From assembly GCA_031772625.1 (NCBI GenBank), contig CM062819.1, positions 1,234,008,955 through 1,234,072,954 on the forward strand: DNA of 64,000 nt, in the 5' to 3' direction. The notes under the pieces are model-generated. The model was not told the DNA's origin. It ran no database searches and was given only the letters and a program-made list of their open reading frames with translations. Position numbers and translations under genes: made by a program. Below, in pieces: positions 11,430 through 23,165 of the stretch; positions within the stretch are counted from its first letter, which is position 1, and every line of letters begins with the position of its first letter. Source of the DNA: Pinus tabuliformis (taxonomy: Eukaryota; Streptophyta; Pinopsida; Pinales; Pinaceae).

Positions 11430-11643
11430 CTATATGATGGCGAGATAATCTTAGTACTCCAGGCAGTTGCAAGGAGGTATGGGACTTTAAACTACTCTGC
11501 CCAAATCGCGCACAGACGAAGAAAAATGTTGCGTGATGGAGGAAAGCAAGGAGCCAAGGGGAGCTATGCCAAGGGCACTATGCTACTGGGATGGGTGTCG
11601 CACAGACTACTCAAAAAGTAGCCTTTGAAGATACTGTAGATGA
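11430..11643 (+). other. Element A spacer between integrase and 3' ORF (left part)
   Basis: This short non-coding segment follows the pol stop and runs to the B target site. Its continuation is at 22953-23165, before the start of the A 3' ORF. B has an equivalent spacer at 15842-16300. Nothing else is recognised. Confidence 0.5.
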
Positions 11644-11648
11644 TTGGA
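11644..11648 (+). repeat. Target-site duplication TTGGA of element B (left copy)
   Basis: TTGGA directly precedes the TGTTGGCTTAGG end of B; the identical five bases follow its other end at 22948-22952. Five bases is the normal duplication size for Ty3/gypsy integrases. Confidence 0.92.
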
Positions 11649-12650
11649 TGTTGGCTTAGGGGGTCCTGATCCAGGTTCAGAGTTAGTTGTGCCAACCAAC
11701 AAAACCCTACACTACTGGCCCTTTTGGCAACAACCCACGTAGCGCAGGCTGCAGTCCCACTCAAAGCAGTATTGGGGATGCTGGAACCAAGTTTCCGCAT
11801 CTAGAGATCAGTGTGGTGTCTTTTAAGGCCCTAGATCTGCATTCGAACAGATCTATAAGCCCCTAAGGCTCGGTACTACAATACTATCCCAATAGCCTTT
11901 AGATGTCCGCGAAGGTCTACGATTGGTCTTTACAGACCCTTAACAGTCTATTCATCCACATAAGTTCACTAGAAAATAACCCTAGATCAGAGCTCGCACA
12001 GGTCTACTTAAGTATTTAATAAACATAGCAGAATTTATCATAGTCTTCGCGAAAGTACTTAACATGCATTTCATACAGTTATTAAGGCTTATTCAAGTGA
12101 ATCACGTATCATTAGATCAATATTTCATAAACATATTATTCATCAACAAAATAAATCATAAATAGAAGTAAACATCAATACACAATATTTCTCTAGAAAT
12201 AGTTTCTTTATTGATTTCCAGTTCAAAATACAGACTCAAAACTTTCATGCGCACTCAGCCACAAGGGTCCACACACTCGGCTGCGGAATCTACCTAGGCC
12301 TTTGTGCACTCAGTTGCAGAGCCTTTCTATCCTATGTGACCCACTTCTCTGCACTAAGACTCCTCTTTTATCAGCCCATTACATCCTTCATTATCTTCTA
12401 TCATGTCTTAGACTCTCTAAGACACACTTATTTATAACTTTTTCCATACAATCCCATGGTCCAAAGACCATGGGTGGGTCTCAAAGCCGACTCAAAATTT
12501 ACATAAACAAGGGGCTAAACCCCGTTGACTCCTAACCATCAATGCACTCCGCATCCATAAATCGTGGATATTTTACATCATTTACAACAATTACATCAAA
12601 ACTTAGGTTATTGTAACCCCAAAATTGACCTAGGGGACCCTATCCCAATA
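11649..12650 (-). repeat. 3' LTR of element B
   Basis: On the plus strand it reads TGTTGGCTTAGG to CCCAATA. It matches 21945-22947. It contains a dyad CCCATGGTC-CAAA-GACCATGGG at 12453-12474 with a TATA-like TTATTTATA beside it (12428-12436). The boundary with the internal region is fixed by the polypurine tract and by the end of the other LTR. Confidence 0.9.
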
Positions 12651-12662
12651 GGCCCCCAACAC
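12651..12662 (-). other. Polypurine tract of element B
   Basis: On the minus strand it reads GTGTTGGGGGCC immediately before the 3' LTR. The identical 12 bases precede the 3' LTR of A at 26355-26366. This is the expected plus-strand primer. Confidence 0.75.
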
Positions 12663-12671
12663 AAAGATCGT

Positions 12672-15600
12672 GACTCACCCTCGAGTCACTCGGATGGCAC
12701 TGTGATCTTTCTGTGAAGAACCCCCAACTCCACCTAAACCACTGCAACCGCGACAACGCTCTGTGTGGCTGCCTGCTTGACCTCTTCCACTAGCTTTTCT
12801 GTAGTTGGTCCTTTGACAACCATCTTCATCATCCGTTGCATCTGTTTCAAGCCTGTGAGATTCTCCTGAATGTTGGTCGTGACCTGGCAAGCTTCCTCTA
12901 ACCAGGGCCCCAGCCTGGCCTTAATCAAGAACTCCTTCTTCTGTGCTAATTCGACCTGTGCGAGGAGCTACTTCCCTTCCTACAACTTGGCTAGGCGTTC
13001 GGAAATGGAGCTTGCCATTGCCTGGACCCCATCATAATGATTCTGCAGCTCCCTAACCTCTGTGTTCAGAATATGTAAGTTTGGGTCTTCCTGCAGAGTT
13101 GTCACCAACTCCATTTCCTGCTCAAATAATGCCGAACAATCAGCGACTGTGACATCCAAGGTGGTCATCCCTTCTTTTATGGCAGCTCTGTGCTGCTCCC
13201 TGACCTCGGGTGGAGTCGTTGGGTGCAACTTCAACTACAGCTCAGTTATTTTCATGTTGAGTTTGAATTGAACTTAGTCAACCTCTTCCTTTGCCTCTCG
13301 CACTCCAGCGGCTAACTTCCTGATTTTAGCTTATGATTGTGCTTCCTCGGGAATGTGAAGCTCATGCATTGTTCTACATGCCTCTGCAACTACAGACTCC
13401 GGTCGGACAATCTGTGCCTGCAGCATCTCCTTTTCTTTCAAGGCCTGTGTTTTCTCAATGAACATCTGCTCGTTATTCACCCTGTATTCATTGATTAGAT
13501 TGAGAGTGCACTGCTCCCAAGCTCTCAATTCCTCGATTACCCCTGCATGAAGTGCGTGAAAAATATCATTGGGGAGCACTGTTATGGTCATCTCAATGTT
13601 CTTAAGGGTGCTTAAGATGATGCAATCATCAGTTGACTCCGCGCGTGGGGACCCTTCTGGTAATGCAACAGTTCAAAGATCTAGGGTCCTTACCAATTCT
13701 GCTACTTGACTTGTCCCAGGGCCAGGCTCACTTGTGTTGTGCTCGCTTGACCTACACCCACCTGTATCCTGTTCGCCTGGATCTACATCTCACGTAGATC
13801 CTTTTGGACGCTCCCTAGCGTCTGCATATATTGTTGCTCGAACTGTTGTAACACTTTAGTTGTAGTGTCCCGTATTTTGTCTCTGATCTCATCGAGATCA
13901 CCCTCTGTCAATACCATGGGATCACCCTGCGACTTGTCCAATTTTTTCTTTTTCTGGGGACCTTCCCACTGCTCTTGTCCGTGCTTCTTTAGCCGAAATG
14001 GGGTGCTCTACCCCTTATCTCCTTCGTCGCCTTGCTCAAACTATTCTTCCTCCTTGGTCTCTGGAAAAGGGTATTAGCCACTTCTTTCTAACTTGCGTTG
14101 CTCCTGTTCAGCCTGCTCCTTAGCAGTGCTCTCTTTCTCCATCCGAGCCTTCTATGTGTCTTCATTCTTCCTCTACGTGGCCAGGTTTTTTGCAGCCTGC
14201 GTGTCTGCTTCCTTTCTTTTATACACTGCCGAACTTCTTGCACCCTTACTGGCTCTAACATTTAAGTCTGAGGGGGTGCACCACTCTGTTGGACATTGCG
14301 CAATCACCTCCTATACGTCTATCTCTGTTACCAAATATGGCAAGTCATGCCATTTCTGTTGTGGATCCTTCTGTGCCTGAATGTATACTCGATGAAAGTC
14401 AGCCTTGAACACAGCATAGGCTGACAACTACGTGTACAAGGTCGGGGACAACCTTGGGCACTAGTTAATGGCCATGTGGAGGCTGGATTCCATTAAAACC
14501 CAAAAAAAATTTGATTCTGTGACCCACACCAAGTCCTTTGTAGCCCACAGGGAGGCGAACTGTGCTACCTCCGGTAATCCTTCTTCTAGTGGAGGAAACT
14601 GGCTATCCTCCGACAACTCCCACGCAACCAAAACAATGGAGAGCAGCAACCAAGCATAATGGAATGACTTGGTCTCATCCTGGGCCTCGTGGCAATTTGC
14701 AAGGAATTCCTAGCACAGGTACCTGGACCAGTTGAACTACACACCCTTCGCGCATTGTGTAGCTAGGGAGACCACAAGCACCAGAACTTCATCCGCGCGG
14801 CACTTTCTCGTTACCTTCTCTGCTAATATCTGCATAGAAATTTTCATTGCGGGGTTGTTTATAGAGGTGATTGAGTATCCTCGCACCTTCTTCATGAGGT
14901 CAAATTCCTTCTTCATTCTTTTTGCCAAATCCTTTTCTCCTATCTTTCCGCCAAACTCCTTGGCCAGATTCAATCCCTCATATGGCAGGTGTGTGATCCT
15001 GTGGATGAGCATGTCAGTGATGGGGATAGGCCCTCCTAGCCATAAGCACCCATCGTGCACCAGAGTGAGCAGTTGGTGCACACAAATTGTGTTGATAGGG
15101 GTGCGGTGATAATGGGGCACCCACAACAAATTCAACAATCCTAAATTCTCCACACCATAGATCCATTCCACCGTCTCTAGCGTGGTAACACCCAAATCCA
15201 CATAGTAGATGTGCTTCATATAGTTATTTGTTGCTAAGTGAGGGAACCTAGCATCATCTGCGACGTCCCAATCTTCCATCTTCAGCAGTGGGATCTGTGT
15301 AAGTCGCGGACCTTCAAAGGGAACCTTCTCATGCAGTAGGGGCGTAAAAATGGAGAATTTTCTGAGTCTAGGTCCTTGGTGACCTTCGCCTTCCCCTTGT
15401 GTGAAGGGATATAGTCAGGCATCTTTGTGATGGGTTCCACCCCCTCAGCATCTATGTATTTTGTGCCTTGTCCTTCCTCCACCTCCAGATCGACGATATT
15501 CTTGATTTTCTTGTCTTTCTTTTGTTTTTGTGCCTTAGAATTATTTTTGGGTGATTCGTGCGCTGGCACCAACTTTTTTTGTTTATCCTTCTTTTTTTGT

Positions 15601-15841
15601 GTGTTTCTTTAGTAGGGGTAGGCTTTGGCCTAGGCGACCTTGGCGTCGTAGGCACAAGAGCCGGAGCTTCCATACTTACCACCTCTGGGGTAGTTCCTTC
15701 AAAATCAACATCACCACCAATACTCATAGTCTCTATAGGGCTTGGTCCAAGCATTTTTTCAAGGACAAATTTTTTATTCAACTCCGATAGCTTAGTAAAT
15801 GCAGGGCTCGCGACTAAATCCTCCCAATACGATTGGTTCAT
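12672..15841 (-). pseudogene. Element B 3' ORF: conserved globular domain plus long coiled coil
   Basis: The ORF starts at ATG 15841 (MNQSYWEDLVASPAFTKLSE), matching the start of the A 3' ORF. After a Pro/Lys-rich linker, the clean 180-codon piece 15279-14737 holds the best conserved region: EDWDVADDARFPHLA, YYVDLGVTTLETVEWIYGVE, LVHDGCLWLGGPIPITDMLI, HRITHLPYEG. A Trp-rich piece (14649-14461) follows, with YAWLLLSIVLVAWELSED just before it. The rest, to about 12672, is charged, Gln-rich coiled coil in broken frames. It is not an obvious envelope protein: no signal peptide or clear membrane anchor is seen. The CLWL-PI-IT-I-ITxLPxxG pattern vaguely recalls plant mobile domain proteins. Function unknown. 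Confidence 0.65.
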
Positions 15842-16300
15842 AGACGACACACAACACAGCTCAACAAAAACTCTAAGGGTGCAAAGTGTTCTCTGCTGGA
15901 CCAACACGCATAATTTATAAGGGTTTTCATATTGAAATCTAACCGATCCCCCCAAATTTCGACCATTAATGTTGTTTTGGCGGCAGATCTTCAAAGCTTT
16001 TGGCCTTAAATGCCGCCAGGGCACTCCTCTTAACCATCTTTTGGCTGTAAAATCATGAACAGTGACTTCAACGGTCACTTTTCTATTGTGTTGCGCGGTA
16101 CCTTCCTTCATAGCGCAGCCCCCTACACACAACGTCATAGATTGTATCTTCATCATCCTCTGCGCAGCCCTCCTACTGTGTAGCCCTTCAACCCTAGCAG
16201 TGTATTTTACAGTCCCGTGCTCCCTTGCATCTCCCTGGAGCACTAAAACTGCCTTGCCACCATATAGTCATTGCGCAGGATCCCCTGTATACATCTTCAA
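15842..16300 (-). other. Element B spacer between integrase and 3' ORF
   Basis: Non-coding spacer between the pol end and the 3' ORF start on the minus strand. Open frames here look accidental. It could carry a splice acceptor or internal promoter for the 3' ORF, but nothing decisive is visible. Confidence 0.4.
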
Positions 16301-17400
16301 TCAACTCTCGTTCACTCTACCTAGAAAAGGTTCTCCATTCAGCTTCGTGAGCTGAACCACGCCTCCATCTATAATTTCTTTGATAATATATGGCCCTAGC
16401 CAATGCATATGAAATTTCCCCGGAAACTTAGGGAACTTACTATCATATAAGAAGACAAGATCATTTACCTTGAACGTGCGAAGCTTAATGTGTCGATCAT
16501 GCCATGCTTTTTCATGTTCGTTTTGTACTTGCTGATGGAATCCAGCCAAGAATCGATCCTCTTCAAGCTCCATCAACTGTGCGAGCCATTCCTCCAAGGC
16601 TTTGTGATCTGCCATACGTGTGGGAGATGTTATGCATGGATTAAGCACAATATATTCCATAGACATCACAACTTCTACGCCATAGACCAATCGGAACAGT
16701 GTTTGTTTTGTCAGCTTTTGCAAGTAGTCATATATGCCCATATTACTACAGGTACGCGCACATCCCAATCATTTCGCCGTGCATTACAAATCTTCGTCAG
16801 CGCGTTCTCCAAAATCTTATTAAAGGCCTCAACTGTTCCATTATCATGTAGATGATACGGTGTACTCTTTTGATGATAGACCTGGAACTCCTCAGTCATT
16901 GCGATGATTGTCTTGTTTAAAAAGTGTGTACCTTGATCACTCATCAATACCGTCAGACAGCCAAATCTGGTTAACACATATTTGAACAAAAACTTCGTTG
17001 TTGTATCCCCTATGCAATCCTTAACCAGTTGTGCCTCTACCCATCTAGTTAGATATTTCATTGCGGTGATGATATAGTGCGCACCAGTTTTCTTCCCTAG
17101 GGGCTTAATTGGCCCAATGAAATCAATCGCCCATTTTTCAAATGCCTGCAAAGATACTTGAGGATTCAGTGGCAACTCCTCCCTTCATGATGACCTACCA
17201 GTTCTTTTACATGCATCACATGCCCTACAATATGCTTTGTAGTCTTTGTGTAATGTAGGCCACCATAAACTTGCGCGCAAAATCTTCTGCGTAGTTGCCT
17301 TTCCTAAATTTCCTCCTGCAGCCCCTCCATGAGCTTCAACGAGAATGTTATTTCTCTCAAAATTGAGAACATATCTTCACAATATCTCAGCTGCACCCAT
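16301..17400 (-). pseudogene. Element B integrase
   Basis: The open piece 17175-16711 holds the catalytic core: FEKWAIDFIGP (first Asp), LMSDQGTHFLN (second Asp) and DNGTVEAFNKILE (Glu). The preceding zinc finger keeps CRACDACKR but one His is changed (GGN where GGH is expected). The open piece 16768-16301 is the C-terminal part, with TLFRLVYGVEVVMSME and FHMHWLGPYIIKEI, ending GRVNES. The core triad is complete, unlike many other domains here, but stops and a frameshift near 16711-16768 break the reading frame. Confidence 0.85.
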
Positions 17401-17990
17401 CTTATATAGATGTCCTACAATTACTAAAAAAAAATCCGCACACACTACTAGCTCCTTCTTTTGCTGACTTTTAGACCCTTCCAGTGCCATCCCCATAGTC
17501 AAAAAGTGAATAATATCTACAAAATGATTGTTCGCTACATGCACCGTGAAGAGTTGCGCGTCTGGCAACCCTTCCTCCAAATCAGGAGGCTCCTATCCTA
17601 TTTCAATTCACGACATATGATTAGGTCTTGCATTTAACCTTCCTGGCTTCATAATGACCTCAAAGTCATACTCCTAGAATGGTAGCAAACATCGGCAGAT
17701 CTTCCCCCCCAACACAGGCTTATTGACTAGGTATTTCAAGGTAGAATGATCCGTGTACATCTTGAAATGTCCTCCTAACAGATAGCTCCTGAAATTTTGA
17801 ATCGGGTACACCATAGCCAACCCTTCGCGCTCCATCGTTGATTAATTCTTCTCGACAATTGATAATTTCCCACTTGCGAAGGCTATAGGATGGTCCATCT
17901 CTCCTTCACCAACCTGTGTTAACACTGCACCTAGCGCAATGCAAGAAGCATCGACATGTACATGGAATTCCTTCTTCCAATCAGGGAAGA
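17377..17990 (-). pseudogene. Element B RNase H and connection to integrase
   Basis: HVDASCIALGAVLTQ (first Asp), MEREGLAMV (Glu) and KMYTDHSTLKYLVNKP (Asp) are present. The last acidic residue is changed: NARPNHMS instead of NAGPDHLS, consistent with G-to-A change. TAG stops occur near 17845 and 17600. The open piece 17580-17377 is the connection region (EEGLPDAQLFTVHVANNHFV). Confidence 0.8.
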
Positions 17991-18900
17991 CCAAGATCGG
18001 CACGGTGACCATATTCTCTTTCAACACGTCCAAACTACGTTGACATTCTTCATCCCAATAGAATGTAGTGTCCTTCTTCAACAGTTTCTCCATGGGTGCG
18101 TAATCTGAGCATAAGCCTTGATGAACTTCTTGTAATATCCAGTATGTCCCAACATCGTGCGTAGCTACTTAATGCTCCTTGGGGCCTCCAAATTTACTAT
18201 CACTGCAATCTTTGTAGGTTCCACCATCAATCCTTGCTTGCATACCATGTGACCCGCAAAATCCCAAAGGGAACACAAAATAAGCACTTCTTTAGATTCA
18301 GCGCGATTTTGTACCTCCGACACATATCCAACATCAAGCGCAGACATTCTACATGGCGCTTCACTAAACCGATCACTGTCCAGTCATCAAAGTATACTTC
18401 CAAGAACTTATGAATGAATTCATTAAATGATACTATAACTATGCGATAGAATATCGCAGATGCATTCTTGAGTCCAAATGGCATCACAGTATATCGGAAG
18501 TAACCCCATTCCATTGCGAAGGTTGTTTTTCTCCTCTCCTCTAGCGCGATCTTGATCTGATGGCACCCAAAAAATCCATTAGTGAATGAGTAGGCCTCCT
18601 ACCCTCCAATGTTATCTAATACTTCATCTATAAACGACATCAGGAATGGGTCATGGACATAGGCATCATTAAGCTTCCTCAGATCTACACAAATCCTTAT
18701 TTCATCCTTCTGTTTCTTCTCCTGAACCACCATCAGGCTTACCCAATCAGATTCCTCCACAGGTTCTATGATGCCCGCCTCCAGCATCTTATCCAACTCC
18801 TAACGAACCTTTTCCTTGTATTTGGGATTAAGATGATACGGCCTCTACTTAATAGGCTTCGCGTCTGGCTTCAGAGTAATCTTCATAACACCCAAGTCGC
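17991..18900 (-). pseudogene. Element B reverse transcriptase
   Basis: Blocks seen in order on the minus strand are EESDWVSLMVVQEKK, RICVDLRKLNDAYVHDPFLM, YTVMPFGLKNASAIFYR and EVYFDDWTVIG. The YFDD catalytic motif is intact (GAT at 18386-18388), in contrast to A. TAG codons at 18846-18848 (A has CAA) and 18800-18802, plus a frameshift near 18165-18227, kill the frame. Confidence 0.87.
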
Positions 18901-19273
18901 CTATTATGCTCTTCAGTTCTGAAAACTTGGTAGGAAAAATATCTTGGTACTCGTGGAGTAACTCAGCTTCTTTATCCACAGTGGCATCATTGCAATAATC
19001 CCCAATTTTTTCAAACTTCAGTTCAACTTCAGTCCCAATGTTTACTTGCTTGGTTTTCAATGGTGCGGTGATGTCCGGGTTCTCTATTTGTAGACCTTTG
19101 ACTTCGTTGTGTCCTTCCGCCTCTGGAATATTAATATTTCTTGGATTATCGTCCTCCCCTTCAGCTGTCACATTATAACATTCCAGTGCATGGCACAGCT
19201 AGGTGCCCCAATCTGGCTAGACGCATTCTAGAGATTCTTGCAACATTCTAAAGATGATTGCCTTAATCTCCTG
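18845..19273 (-). pseudogene. Element B protease-RT junction with internal deletion
   Basis: The protease ends MGIDWAVDMNGVI and then, within a few bases, the frame continues as LQEIKAIIFRM. In A the matching points are about 7690 and 8453. The intervening ~0.75 kb, including the second capsid-like module, is absent. The open piece 19171-18845 is the acidic linker leading to RT (GDYCNDATVDKEAELLHEYQ). The internal length difference between A and B (about 10.0 versus 9.3 kb) agrees with a single deletion. Confidence 0.7.
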
Positions 19274-19560
19274 CAGAGATCACCCCATTCATGTCAACGG
19301 CCCAGTCAATTCCCATGAGCACAGGGTATGGATTACTGTCATCAATGATCTCTATCACTTCAAAATCAACCATTGTGCCTGCACCTTCTATATCCACTAT
19401 TACTCCATGTAATCGTCCCGTTGGGATGATCTTCTGCTGGTTTTCCATTCTAATTTGGATCGGAGACCACTACATCGTAGGTCTCCCCATTATTTCCCAT
19501 GTCTTTTTAGGCAAAAAGTTCGTGTCAGACCCCAGATCCAGAATGACCTGGTCCATCTCA
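19263..19560 (-). pseudogene. Element B aspartic protease
   Basis: DQVILDLGSDTNFLPKKTWE is encoded at about 19553-19494, with the same DLGS active-site form as A. After a frameshift the frame continues as MENQQKIIPTGRLHGVIVDI and ends VLMGIDWAVDM. Processing of Gag-Pol is the expected role. Broken. Confidence 0.75.
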
Positions 19561-19599
19561 TATTCCCCTTTCTGCGCAGTGAGCCTCATCTCACGCCCT

Positions 19600-21830
19600 G
19601 TTTTTGCCTTGTGTTTACTGATTTTTCTGACTACACGTGTTCATTATGGACATTCTCTTTGCTGGCGCATTTTTTTATTAACTCTTGCAGGCCTTTCATA
19701 ACCTTTCTATCACACAAAAGTTTCATGCAGGTCTCCAAGAACGTGGTAAGCATAGAGGGATCAAACTCTATAGGCACTCTAGTTTCTTGCACTTTGTTCT
19801 GGCTTCCTGAGGTGGAGGCCTCATCGAAGCTTTTCTTGACTTCCATAAAAGTTTCCTTAGCGCTCGCCAAATCAAAACCAGCTTATTTTTCTAGGGCCTT
19901 GCGGACCCATCTGTTCTCTTCAGTTTGTTTTCCTTTATCATCAATAATTGTTATTCCGCTTCTCAGCACTATGTTCACGCTCTAATCCTCCTCGCAGGGC
20001 TCCGCTCTAATCATCTGTACATTATATGTAGGTTGTTGACGTTGCACCTTTTTCTCCTGCATCTTAGCTATCAGCACCTGGCATTCGTCTATAGTGTGAT
20101 CAAACTGGCTGCAGTATTGACATGACGGGCGTCTCTGATTCTAACACTCCCATGCATAGTGCCCCGATGTTCCGCAATTTTAACAAATAACCTGTCTGCG
20201 ACCTCTACCAGGTCCTCCTCCTCCTCGACCCCTTCCTCTTCCTTGATAACCTCACGCCCCTCTTGTGCCCTGATATGAAGGTCGAGTTTCTTCTTGCATC
20301 TGGTACGTAGGCATTCTTTCGATCATCAGTTCATAGCTGGGACAATGGTGCTCATCATGGCCCATAGATTTACAAAAGCCACAGAACAACTGTTGTGGCA
20401 TCTAAACGAACTTTTGAAGCAAATGACAATTATTTGTTGCGTGTTTTCTAGAAACCTGACAAATAGCGCACCATAGCGCGACCCCCATACTCGATCCTGC
20501 TGGAGCTTCTAGCCTCAAGGGAATTGGTCCCCCTCCTGTGATATAGTTCACAAATACAGGACAGTGGTCTTTATCATGCCCCTGGCTCTTACATTTCAGA
20601 CACCATACTTTCGTGTGCACATCTAGCTTAGCCTCCTTATCTTTCTTCAAGCTCTGCAATTCTAAGCATAGGCTCTATAACTGAGAATGGATTTGTTGTA
20701 CCCCCAAGGTCGCATCCTGCATAGGCATTGCATGCAACCTCATTGCGATTTCCAGGGCTTCTACTTGAGTTCCTATCTTCTACTGCGACAAAGCAATCCT
20801 CAGGTGGGGTAGAAGCGAAGCTATAAACCACTTGTGGTGCTGACCATCTGTGAGTTGCATATTAGCTTCTCGAATCACACATTTTAGCCTTTGATCTAAC
20901 TCCCAAGGCATCTCATCAACCCTCATCATGATCTCCTTAAATCCAACTACTAAATGCGAGTCAAATTTAGGCTTACTAAACTCTTTGTTTAAAGCAGCCT
21001 TAGTCTGTGCTAGCATTTCCACAAGATGATCAAAACAATACTTAATGTGCCACGTCATCACGCAATCCTGCAGACCAGTAACCAACTGTGCCTTCTTTAT
21101 GTTGTCATCAGTAATCTTCTCCGCTGTCCACACAGCATTCGCAAGAAACCAAAACTGATATGTATCTTCGCCTCCTAGGTCCTTGAAAATTGGTAGCTTC
21201 ATTATGTTCAACATGTTGAATGGAAGCGGTGGTCGTGGAGGTGTGGGTGAAGGTGTATGCGATGGAGGTGGAGGTGGAGGTGGAGTGGAGTGGATGGATG
21301 ATGTGTCCACAGAAAACCATGTCTTATCAACTGAACAACACTCCGCAGTGAGGCATGTACCACTCCCTCGTCGTCGCTTGAAGGAGGTCCAATCAACGGG
21401 CTATAATCAGGACCTGAACATCAAGGCAATGGCATAACCCGTTTTTTACACAACCGCATTTTAATTCAGGTATTCAAATATCTCATATACTTAGCTCGCA
21501 GTCCCGTGAAAAACCTTCACTCTACCTCGTTGTAGTTGACTGAGGTATCAACTGTGAATTCTGTGAAAAATCCTTCTATAATTTGATCGAGCCAGTGATC
21601 AACAGTGCACGCGATCTTGTCTTCAGAGGCTTCTAATCGTCACACTAGCTCCAGATTCCACACTATTGGATGATCAAGCTTCCACCTTCCTTGATCATTT
21701 GCCAACTTAGCTAGCCCCTCGTATAACTCAATCAGGAAGGTGCAAAAGAAAATTTCATGTATCTCATATACAAATACCTATCCAACCACTACTCCTTTGA
21801 TAGGCACAGATTCATGTTTTCCTGTGTCGC
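19600..21830 (-). pseudogene. Element B gag with capsid region and zinc knuckles
   Basis: The open piece 21310-20780 (176 codons) starts with a Pro/Ser/Thr-rich stretch, then FNMLNIMKLPIFKDLGGEDT and a helical capsid-like region (LVTGLQDCVMTWHIKYCFDH, GFKEIMMRVDEMPWELDQRL). The piece 20659-20402 carries CLKCKSQGHDKDHC and CAICQVSRKHATNNC. A further knuckle, CQYCSQFDHTIDEC, follows near 20125-20080. The piece 19870-19631 is the acidic linker before protease. A weak upstream match to the first A open frame (NLCLSKE, then stops) lies at about 21830-21480. Best-preserved gag of the pair, but not intact. Confidence 0.82.
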
Positions 21831-21944
21831 GAATTTGTGAATCTTTCTGTCCAACCAATTTTCAATTTCCTTCTTGGTCAGATTACAGTGATGGGACATC
21901 ACATATCTCCTTAGGTAGATCTTGGTCCCTAAAATGGATCCATT

Positions 21945-22947
21945 TGTTGGCTTAGGGAGTCCTAACCTAGGTTCAGAGTTAGTTGTGCCAACCAACAAAA
22001 CCCTACACTACTGGCCCTTTCGGCAACAACCCGTGTAATGCAGGCTGTAGTATCACCCAAAGCAGTATGGGGGGATGCTGGAATCAAGTTTCCGCATCCA
22101 GAGATCAGTGTGATGTCTTTTAGCACCCTAGATCTACCTTTGCACAGATTTATAAGCCCCTAGGGCTCAGTACTGCAATACTATCCCAACAGCCTTTAGA
22201 CCTTCGCGAAGGTCTACAATTGGTCTTTGCAGACCCTTGAAAGTCTATTCATTGACTTACGCACACTAGAAAACAACCCTAGATCAGAACTCATGCAGAT
22301 CTACTTAAATAATTAATAAACATAGCATAATTTATCATAGTCTTCGCGAAAATACTTAACATGCATTGCGTATAGTTATTAAGGCTTACTCAAGTGAATC
22401 ATGTATCATTAGATCAATGTTTCATAAACATATTATTCATCAACAACATAAATCATAAACATAAGCAAGCAAAAATACACAATATTTCTCCATAAACAGC
22501 TTCTTTATTGATTTCCAGTTCAAAATATAGACTCAAAAATTCCATGCACACTCAGCTGCAGGGATTCACGCACTCAGCTGCGGACTCTACCTAGGCCTCT
22601 GCACACTTAGCTGCAAAGCCTTTCTCTCCTATCTGACCCACGTCTCTCTGCTAATACTCCTCTTTTATCGGCCCATTACATCCTTTATTATCTTCTATCA
22701 TGTCTTAGACTCTCTATGAAACACCTATTTATACCTTTTTGCATACAATCCCATGGCCCATGGACCATGGGTGGGTCTTAAAGCTGAATCAAAATTTACA
22801 TAAACAAGAGGCTAAACCCATTTGACTCCTAACCATCTACGTGCTCCACATCCACAAATCGTGGAGACTTTACATCATTTACAACAATTACATCAAAACT
22901 TGGGTTATTTTAACCCCAAAAATGATCGAGGCGACCCCATCCCAACA
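21945..22947 (-). repeat. 5' LTR of element B
   Basis: On the plus strand it reads TGTTGGCTTAGGG to CCCATCCCAACA. It pairs with 11649-12650. It carries a dyad CCCATGGCCCATGGACCATGGG at 22750-22771 (spelled here only as a landmark) and, on the minus strand, a TATA box GTATAAATAG at 22725-22734. The adjoining internal bases (minus, AATGGATCC) give a diverged primer-binding site. Confidence 0.9.
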
Positions 22948-22952
22948 TTGGA
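22948..22952 (+). repeat. Target-site duplication TTGGA of element B (right copy)
   Basis: Identical to 11644-11648. Directly after it the sequence resumes as element A, shortly before its 3' ORF. Confidence 0.92.
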
Positions 22953-23165
22953 TGGTAAATTTTTCGTTAGGAGGAGCGGGGGATGCATTTATTGGGAAAA
23001 TATTTAGAAATCTGCCACCAAAGGAGCATTGATGATGGGGTTTTGGAGGGAATGGTTGGATTCGAATTTGAAATCACCTATAAATCTGGCATGCCACCCT
23101 GCATTAGAACACTTTTCTCTCTGAAAATTGATTGTGAGCTTTCTCACCTTGTGTTGCGCCAAGAG

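Larger units (their letters stand above)
11649..22947 (-). mobile_element. Element B: Ty3/gypsy LTR retrotransposon nested in A
   Basis: B is an 11.3-kb sister of A in the opposite orientation. It is bounded by 1002/1003-bp LTRs (11649-12650 and 21945-22947) and the TTGGA duplication. Reading on the minus strand it has 5' LTR, primer-binding site, gag, protease, RT, RNase H, integrase, a 3' ORF, a polypurine tract (12651-12662) and 3' LTR. It lacks the second capsid-like module of A. It must be younger than A because it interrupts it, yet it is also full of stops and frameshifts. Its LTRs are visibly diverged from each other. Conserved order and 3' ORF place it in the same family as A. Confidence 0.93.

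Noticed and set aside
12672..15841. Envelope protein in the 3' ORF of A/B
   Set aside because: The position fits an envelope-like ORF, but no signal peptide, convincing transmembrane anchor or cleavage site is visible; a single hydrophobic stretch in the Trp-rich part is not enough.
14732..16355. Several long plus-strand ORFs
   Set aside because: They are antisense shadows of the element B 3' ORF and its spacer, which has the homologous partner in element A.
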